The notes beneath the pieces are model-generated. The model saw only the letters and a list, made by a program, of their open reading frames with translations, searched no databases and had not been told where the DNA came from. From Oncomelania hupensis (taxonomy: Eukaryota > Mollusca > Gastropoda > Littorinimorpha > Pomatiopsidae): a stretch of 64,000 nt of DNA. Shown piece by piece: positions 57,200 through 64,000 of this stretch; positions within the stretch are counted from its first letter, which is position 1, and every line of letters starts with the position of its first letter. The stretch lies in the NCBI GenBank assembly GCA_036898135.1, contig CM072511.1:73928119-73992118 (forward strand), in the 5' to 3' direction. The position numbers were made by a program, and so were the translations under genes.

Positions 57200-58719
57200 C
57201 AGACCTGGGTACCTGCCATATTTCATGATAGTATTCCTAAGGGTTCAAAACCAGATTTTAACAAATGTGACCAGATTTTCTACTGGCCCGCATGTGCAAA
57301 TACGTACGGCATGAACATGTTTAACTGCACAATAAATAATGAATAACATGTACATTTATAATTACACTGAAACAACAAAAGGCTTTAATACTGTAAGTGT
57401 ATCTTACTTTACTTTGAGATGTTTGGGTTTTTTTGGTCTGAGGCAGCTTCTTTCTAAAATTACATTAAAATATTGTCCACAAGCACAGCCCTTAAACTTT
57501 GTATTGCTGCTGATGCAAACTGTATGCAGACTTAAGTTTATCAAGGTCTTCATTGCTAAAGTCTTGCTGGGGTGTTGTCTTCAACACTAAAATAGCTTCA
57601 AGTGTGTCACTGCCCAGCGAAGCTCTTTGAGATGTTGAATTTTTTCGGACACAACTGAATACACGTTCACAAGCTGCACTGCTGTGAGGTATTGTCATTA
57701 TCCCCAACATAACACGTGCAAGCTGTTGAAGATCTTTGTGCTTCGTGCTGATCTTTATCCATTGGTCATCGACCTTGGGACTGTCACAGATGCAATCCTT
57801 GATATCGGAAATTTGATATTTTGCAAACTGTTCCTCCAGCATCTCCACTGAAACTTCAGGTGGTACAAGGCATGGAAATCGTGCCAGAAAATATCTGAGG
57901 TCAGTGACAGAGGACTGTGTCTGACTAGCAGTATCCAAGACAACTGAATGCTTCAGGAGAGGGTCGGAGAGTGGTAGTTTTTGAAGCAAATAGGAACATG
58001 TAGCTTCAAAGTACTGCCGGACAGAAGTGTAAAATTCTGCTAATTTGGTACTCTTCAGGTTGTTCTTCAACAATGAAGTTTCTGGCCAAATCCCCAATTA
58101 ACAAATCATTATCTTCTTTCTGGTTTTCTCTCAATTGATACTTGACTTCAGTGATATCATGGTTGAGAACAACAGATGGCTTCACAAATCTGCTGAAAAT
58201 TGACATGATAAGGCTCAAAAGAGAAGGTCGTAGCGTGTGAATCAAATGTTCTTCTGCCTGAAGGTTCACAAGCACAACATCAAACACTTTTGGATGCCAC
58301 ATGCCGTTCAATCATTACGACCGCCATGTGCACAGGAAAAAGAAATTTTGCATATTGTGCAATGAACAAGGGATGGTCCCCTCTCAATTAAAAATTTCCA
58401 TTTGTCATTGTAGGCCTGCAGAAACGGCTGCTTTCGCGACACTGAAGTGCATTGTTTCTTTTTACTTTCAGATGCCAATGGTTCAGGTTGGTCAGTGCTT
58501 CTTTTCATGTTTGGTGTTTGCTTCTTGCAAAAATGGCGGTCGACAACGTGCACACAGAGTGAAGGGGAAGTAACTCGTCAAAATAGACTTTTAACCCAAA
58601 AAAAAAAAAATTTTTTTTAAAGGGTTGTTTCCGTATTTTAAGTATTTTAAGCGGATGGCCGTATGGCTGGTCGCCAAGTCGTACGAATACGGCGAAATAC
58701 GGCGAGGTACCCAGGTCTG
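57200..58719 (-). mobile_element. Deleted hAT-like element, 14-bp TIRs
   Basis: CAGACCTGGGTACC at 57,200 and GGTACCCAGGTCTG ending at 58,719 are perfect inverses, with TGTTAG directly flanking both. The 1,520-bp element encodes, on the minus strand, a transposase homologous to that at 44,892-47,524 with its central third removed. Confidence 0.9.
57492..58553 (-). pseudogene. hAT transposase pseudogene with internal deletion
   Basis: The start (58,553) gives KRSTDQPEPLASESKKKQ and LVHCTICKISFSCAHGGRND, half a BED finger. It jumps at ~58,310 to KVFDVVLVNLQAEEHLIH, then RENQKEDNDLLIGDLA. A frameshift at ~58,090 follows. The rest is KLAEFYTSVRQYFEATCSYL, LRYFLARFPCLVPPEVSVE and IPHSSAACERVFSCVRK. 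The second zinc-ligand pair and both catalytic Asp blocks are missing. Confidence 0.88.
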
Positions 58720-59005
58720 TGTTAGGTACAAATACACAGGATACTTATCAACAGTGACAACAAACAAAAGCACACCAGAAAAGACTAAAGTTCACAATTA
58801 CAGTTTACAACACAATAAAGCAAAATCCCTAGTTTTTCCATTACATAATACCCATAATTAAATATTCACCTTCACAATTCATTATCATTTACTCCAACAA
58901 TAAACTATATCATTCTTAATTATTTATCAACAAAAAGAAAACAAAAACAAAAACAAAAAAGCAAGAGCAACAAACTTTTAGTGAGTAGTGAAAGTATAAC
59001 AAAAC

Positions 59006-59148
59006 TGAGTGGTCCTGATTCGGCTCTTTGCAGTCCGCTGAACCCTGTAAGCAATGAATAACTAACAAACAAAATTGAAATGCAGGGAGCGCTGAGGGTG
59101 TAATCTCATTTATTGAACTCTGGTTTACAAAAACAAAATATAAAATAT
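59006..59148. repeat. Two SINE-A scraps in opposite orientation
   Basis: 59,006-59,068 is sense (GTGGTCCTGATTCGGCTCTT to AATGAATAACTAAC). 59,080-59,148 is antisense (GAGCGCTGAGGGTG..TTATTGAACTC..TTTACAAAAACAAAAT). Confidence 0.75.
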
Positions 59149-59419
59149 TAACAATGTCTGGTGAAATTATTCTGGCAGAGGATCAGAGTGCATTCAGGAC
59201 CTTCACATCGAACCTACAAATGTGCAAACTACCCAACAATGTGTAGTACTTCATCCTGCCTCATTTGATAAGGAAAAATCTTTCCTTTGTAATGGAAGGA
59301 AGATTTAGACCTATTTTTCTATGTAGATTTCCTACGTGGTAATACACCCATACCACTTCAGCAGTGGTCTAGCATGTGTTTGATGACGAATATGGCAGTA
59401 TAGTACTGTCAACTTCGAT
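59149..59419. other. No gene seen
   Basis: Short non-coding spacer before the LINE fragment. Confidence 0.4.
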
Positions 59420-60790
59420 TGGACATCTTCACTAGAAATATGATTTATATTTTCCTTTTTCTACATGAGGTTCAGGATCTTTAAAATCTGTGTGATGGAA
59501 TGCATAAATATCTTCTTCTTTGTATGGAATGTCTGTTGTCCAGTGGTTGAAGAGCCTGAGTTGACGGGTACAGACAGTGGGTGGCTCATATGCTCCCGAA
59601 AGGGATCCAAAAGTTTTTTTAAAATATATACAGGCTATGAATCTGTGGATCACTGCAGGATGACGGGTCCAAACTGACCACCCAGGCCTGTGATGAAGGA
59701 CTCCAATCAAGGAGAATCAGTGAGCCTGGGTTGAAGTTTGTTCCACTGGGGCAGTGTTCTTGTGAAGAAGCTGTTCACGAGGTGTTCACTAATGGTCACT
59801 CCTAGATACTTGCTGGATGTTGTCTCCAGAGTCTGTCCATGGAGGTTATATGACGATGGAAAAACTGCATTTTCTGATTTGGAGTAATGCGGATGATGCT
59901 GCATTTGCTGGGGTTAGTCCATTAGCCAAGTAGCCTCCCAGTGCTCTAGAGATGAAACATCTTGCTGGAGCTGTAGGCTGTCATTTGTGTGATGTGAGAC
60001 AGGAGACAGTCGTTTGCAAACAGCTTGGTAAAACTAAACTTGACAGTCTGGAAGATCGTTGATAAATCAAATGCAAGGAAGAGAAGGGGACCAAGGACAG
60101 TACCCTTAGGAACTCCGGAGACGAGTTTGACAGAAGATGAGAGGTGACCTTCTAGGACATCCTGTTCCTGGCGCTGATCAAGGAACGCTGAAATCGATTT
60201 GAGGGTGTTATTCTGCATGCCATAGTAGTCCAGTTTTGTAAGCAGGCGTGTATGAGGAACCTTGGAGAAGTCCAGCAGGATAACGTCGACCTGGGCGCCT
60301 TGAGCAAGTTGTTAAGCAATCTCATGAACTATGATGACGAGCTGAGTTTCGCAAGATCGTTTCTTTCTGAATCCATGCTGTGTGTCAGTCAGCATGCAAT
60401 GGTGTTTGAAGTGCTCCATAATGCAGTTGTGAATAATGTGCTCGAGTATCTTGACTGGATGATAGTTCGCAGCAAGATGTCGATCACTCTATTTTGAATA
60501 TGGGCACAACCCAAATGGTGTTGCCAGTCAGACAGAACCTTTCCAGTGTTCAGTGAAAGTTGAAAGAGTTTAATTAGGATGGGTGTTAGTTCTTCAGTGG
60601 CTCTTCATTTTGAAGGCAGGAATCGAGTCTGGACCCATCGCTTTGTCTGTAGCTAAATGCTTCCGTACTCCATCCTCGTCGATCCAGATATCGCCCCTCG
60701 CTAGGAACAGGCCGTCACCCTTGCTTGGTACATGGGATGTGTCCTCAGTGATAAGGGCAGCCTGAAACTGGTTGTTCAGAATCTCTGCGC
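59420..60790 (-). pseudogene. LINE reverse transcriptase pseudogene
   Basis: Minus-strand blocks: KLFQLSLNTGKVLSDWQ, a degraded DFSKAFDKV region (60,290-60,240), NTLKSISAFLDQRQEQDV, VSGVPKGTVLGPLLFL, KLFANDCLLSHI (FAND in place of Y/FADD), SSKYLGVTIS and RLFNHWTTDIPYKEED. It has Jockey/CR1-like order with several frameshifts, and is independent of the 34.6-kb copy. Confidence 0.75.
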
Positions 60791-61275
60791 ATACATGCTC
60801 TGGTTAACTTCTTCCAAAGGAGTAAAACATAGTAAGTTTACATTTAAAAAAATAGTTTCAATTGTAATTAAAATACTAAATATTGATGTAATCACTAAAT
60901 TAGATCTAAATTATGTTTTTATAATTTTATTTCAAAGAATATAAAGATGCCTTACAAACTATAATCCCACTAATTAAAAAAAGTCAACTTACTGTTGTTT
61001 TTTTCATAATAAAACCATAATGTTTCCATAATCCCATCCACTTCTTTTGTTGTGGCTTCATTCTTGGCAGTCTCCTTAAATGAATCTAGCTGAAAACATA
61101 AATTGATTAATATTCTTTCTAAAATGAATATCAGTCAAAGGTCATTATAAATAATAATACGCATTAAAAACATTTCTTGGGTTTATGTCTAATTTAGGTT
61201 TGAAAAAACATATACATTATTTGAATTAAAAAGGCAATTAAAAGTTTTAATTTCATTAAAAAAAATTATAAGCTT
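60791..61275. other. No gene seen
   Basis: A+T-rich sequence without recognised features. Confidence 0.45.
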
Positions 61276-61350
61276 CCAACTAGAAGGGCCAACTTATATG
61301 ATTCACATGCTCCTTTTGGAACTTACAATGTTTAAAGTCATAAAAACACA
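61276..61350 (+). repeat. Repeat R1 5' piece
   Basis: AACTAGAAGGGCCAACTTATA then ATGATTCACATGCTCCTTTT matches 26,910 and 52,250. It is cut by an RTE-1 insertion. Confidence 0.65.
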
Positions 61351-61351
61351 G

Positions 61352-61589
61352 TTTGGAAATCCTATCCTATCCCGTAACTTGAAAGTCGTTTGGGCACCAC
61401 AGATGATCATTTAACCAGTGTACTCCATCTTTCTCTCTTCCTCAGCAACCCTCATGGCATTGCTCAGTGTTAATCCAGTCCATTCTCAAATGTCCTCCCA
61501 CATCTTTTTCTGTCTCCCTCTTCTTCTGCCTCCTTGCACTGTGCCATGGTCTTTGCAAGGCCTGATGTTCTCGTGACGTGTTTAGAAAT
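61352..61589 (-). mobile_element. RTE-1 3' fragment with TSD
   Basis: TTTGGAAAT (61,352-61,360) and TTTAGAAAT (61,581-61,589) flank a minus-strand copy with a (GGATA)n tail at the left. Confidence 0.85.
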
Positions 61590-61593
61590 AATA

Positions 61594-61938
61594 TCCTATC
61601 CTATCCTATCCCGTAACTCAGAGGTCGTAGGGGCACAAGCGTACTCCTGTCCTCAGCAATCCTCATGGCTTCGCTCAGTGTCAAACCAGTCCATTCTCGA
61701 ATGTTGTCCTCCCACCACTTCTTCAGTCTCCTTCTTCTTCTACCTCCTTGCACTGTGCCTTGCAGGATGGTCTGTGCAAGGCCTGATGACCTGTAGGCGT
61801 GGCCATACCATCTGAGTTTCCGTTTCTTCACCACTGTGAGCAGGTCATCGTGTTGTCCAATGGCTTGTGTGATGGTCTGTCGAATTGTGTCGTTAGTGAT
61901 GTGCTGGGTATAGGAAATGCCCAGAAGTCTTCTGTAAC
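61594..61938 (-). mobile_element. RTE-1 3' fragment
   Basis: A second copy directly beside the previous one: tail CCTATCCTATCCTATCCC, then the C-terminal coding part (MVKKRKLRWYGHAYRSSGLA). A ~30-bp deletion lies near 61,640. Confidence 0.85.
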
Positions 61939-61973
61939 CTCAACTTGTCTTGTCGTATTCGCCCACAATCAAT

Positions 61974-62604
61974 TGTGTTGATCCCCATGGGGGTGCCGGG
62001 GGTTTCAGTATAAATAGCATCCCCACTTTCTGGAAATTTAGTGCTTTAAATTCCCACTGTCACTGTCTTTCTCCATTGTTCTTTCTCATTCCTACTCTGC
62101 TCTATCAATCTACTAAAATACTATCTTCTTCTTCGCTAGACCAATAACTTACCTTTTTTCTTGAAAACTCTTCCGGGACAAAACTCCTCATTTGTGTGTG
62201 AGGTCTGTTGGATCAGCTTGGAAAAATTGGACGCTTTTTGCCAGGTGGTCACTGGGGGTTCCTATGATGTTATTATTTGGCAATGTAGGCATTTTATATG
62301 TATGTGTTTTGTTGATATTTTATAATGATGTTTATATTCTATTTTGTTTTTGTAAATGGGGGTTCGATAAATTAGAGTATAGCCTCAGCGTCCCCTGCGT
62401 GGTATTGTAAAGTGACCTGCTGGTGGAGTGCCTTCACTGTTACCACTAGGGTTGCTTCGGCAGATCTTTTATGCGGATCAGGGGCGAGTCCTCTTTCAGC
62501 GAAGTTGTGGTCTTGATTTTGTGGTCCTGATTCGGCTATACGTCCTGATTTGGCTCAGAAGAGTCTGTTGGACCTAAAGCAATAATCATATAATCGTGTT
62601 GATC
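61974..62604 (+). mobile_element. SINE-A full-length, sense, 9-bp TSD
   Basis: GTGTTGATC flanks it. The 5' end is CCCCATGGGGGTGCCGGGGG, then TATAAATAG, the complete body, and two different family 3' ends in a row (CTGATTCGGCT then GTCCTGATTTGGCTCAGAAG). It ends GGACCTAAAGCAATAATCAT. The copy is therefore a mosaic of two subfamilies. Confidence 0.85.
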
Positions 62605-62994
62605 ACTTTGGCATTTTAAAGGGTTTGTGTGCATGTCAAATACTGTCACCTTTCACTTGACACGTAATACTGTCGCTACATGAATCAGTCCATGAGAAAT
62701 GTGAGGGAATGGGGTGGGGGGAGGGGGAGATGCTGGGTGAAGGGACATGGGGTCAGGGGGAAGGGAGTGGTGGGGCGAGTTGGCAGGAGAACTGGAGCGC
62801 TTTACTGGGAGACTCACTGTTGAGGGCATTCCAGTTCTTTATGGTTCGTGGCAGAAAAGAGGCAGCTCTATTTAGAGTCCTGCACAAGACTTGTTTATAA
62901 TAATAATAATAATGTTCGTCATTGTGTACTGCTTGTTGTGGCTACAGCGTTGGCGTGATATCACCTGTTCCACTTTTCCATTGATGATGGGGCA
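62605..62994. other. No gene seen; G-rich tract
   Basis: 62,705-62,780 is strongly G-rich on the plus strand (GGGGTGGGGGGAGGGGGAG). Otherwise unremarkable. Confidence 0.5.
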
Positions 62995-63655
62995 GTTCGC
63001 AGTGCCACTAATAATCTTGCGAAGAATCTGAAGGCGTGCAGTGCAACGTCGATCCACCATGCTTTCTATTTTCCGTTGTAGATCTGCTGTGAGGGTCCAT
63101 GTTTCGCAAGCGTATAGGAAGATTGAGATGACAAGGGAGCGCAGCAGTCTTACCTTGGAATGTAGACTGATGGTCCTGTCTTTCCAAATGGGCTTCAACC
63201 TTGCCAGGGCAGCAGTTGTTTGTGCGATCCTGGAGGACTTCCTGTTGGGACCCATTGTCTGATACAATGGCTCCTAAATATTTGAAGCTATGCACTGTGT
63301 TAAGGGATAGGCCTTAGACTTTGATGTCCGTGTTGATGCCATTGGTGTTGCTGGTCATCATTTTGGTCTTCTCTGCACTTATTTCCATTCCATAGGCTCT
63401 AGAGGTGGTGTCAAGCCTCTGTACCAGCTGTTCAAGTTCTTTTCCCTCTCCAGCCAATCCATCAATGTCATCCGCAAACGAAGGTTGGAGATTGCTCTAC
63501 CCCCTATGCTGACCGTGCCTTCGTGATCTGCAACAGCATCTGACATAATGCGCTCTAGGAAGATGTTGAACAGAGTTGAAAAGAGTAGGCATCCTTGGCG
63601 CACACCGATTGTTGTTCTGAACCCGTTTCCGATGGCGCTGTTATGGAGGAACTGC
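62995..63655 (-). pseudogene. RTE-1 fragment without tail
   Basis: Minus-strand blocks GVRQGCLLFSTLFNIFLERI, SNLRLRMTLMDWLE (FADD region, frameshifted), HSFKYLGAIVSDNGSQQ and IFLYACETWTLTADLQRKIE. It then leaves the RTE-1 consensus at MVDRRCTARLQILRKIISGT, so it is a chimera or a related lineage. Confidence 0.8.
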
Positions 63656-63656
63656 T

Positions 63657-64000
63657 TCAAGCAGGAGGAGAAGCTTGGCAAATAGATCGGTTGAGTCCGG
63701 GAGTGGTTAAGGCTGGAACTGCGTTACGGCATTCAGAAGTCTGAAGTCGATGTTCTCCATTTGGCTTTCGCAACAATACAGTGCCTGCGCTGTAGGGTGA
63801 ATTAGACACCGATATGATTCCTGCTGCCAGTAAGGTGTCTATCTCTTCCTTGATGACTCGCTGCTGTGACAGTGGCATCGGATAGAGCTTCTGGCAGACT
63901 GGGGTTGGGTCGGTCACCGTTAGGGTTACTTCGAACGGAAGAGGAGGAGCAGAGTTTGCTTGTCTGTTCCCCAGTCTGTGTGGCTGATAACTTTCAAAAC
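63657..64000 (-). pseudogene. Ty3/gypsy RT N-terminal fragment
   Basis: TDPTPVCQKLYPMPLSQQRV, IKEEIDTLLAAGIISVSNSP, YSAGTVLLRKPNGEHRL is the start of a gypsy reverse transcriptase (fingers). Coding continues to the window edge (..PFEVTLTV). It is broken at 63,657 against the RTE-1 copy. Whether it belongs to a larger element is not visible here. Confidence 0.85.

Overview
The window reads as intergenic or intronic DNA of an invertebrate animal, most likely a marine mollusc (inference). The grounds are low gene density, high A+T, abundant (TA)n, (GA)n and (TTA)n microsatellites, and a mix of element families: Ginger, P/THAP9-like, hAT, Penelope-like, RTE with a GGATA tail, CR1/Jockey-like LINEs, Ty3/gypsy and tRNA- and 5S-headed SINEs. 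No complete host gene is recognisable. Almost everything that can be supported is transposable-element DNA, much of it nested and datable by which element interrupts which.

Layout. 0-8 kb: copies of an abundant ~580-bp retroposon (called SINE-A here), tRNA-headed SINE-B pieces, a three-deep nest of TIR elements (4.07-4.99 kb) and one intact THAP-type zinc-finger exon (5.5 kb). 8.3-11 kb: a SINE-A cluster with tail-to-tail hairpins, and a Penelope-like GIY-YIG fragment. 11.26-13.53 kb: an internally deleted Ginger-type DNA transposon with long TIRs. 13.55-17.82 kb: a Ty3/gypsy element whose two LTRs face each other and whose protease is followed by integrase rather than reverse transcriptase. 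17.8-22.7 kb: LINE RNase H, a P/THAP9-like transposase pseudogene and two LINE 3' ends. 25.9-33.5 kb: RTE fragments, a gypsy RNase H remnant and a full-length RTE LINE (28,591-32,643, 14-bp TSD) split by a SINE-A copy with its own 11-bp TSD. 34.6-36.3 kb: a Jockey-like LINE with a ~667-bp tandem duplication. 37.14-40.11 kb: a ~3-kb element with ~33-bp TIRs, unclassified, carrying a non-transposase ORF. 41.5-48 kb: two hAT-like elements, one nearly complete (44,533-48,041). 48.4-53.9 kb: a mariner derivative, a 5S/tRNA composite SINE, a LINE endonuclease split by SINE-B, repeats full of TGACCTTGACCT motifs and a 229-bp near-identical inverted repeat. 57.2-58.7 kb: a deleted hAT relative. 59-64 kb: more LINE and SINE-A copies and a gypsy RT fragment at the edge.

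The LINEs (RTE, CR1/Jockey-like) could supply the target-primed reverse transcription that SINEs need; SINE-A copies carry TSDs and variable microsatellite tails consistent with that. The hAT-like copies share CAG..CTG termini and BED-finger/hAT-C proteins, so 44,533-48,041 is the candidate autonomous source for the shorter copies. All coordinates were read by eye and most boundaries carry a few bases of uncertainty.
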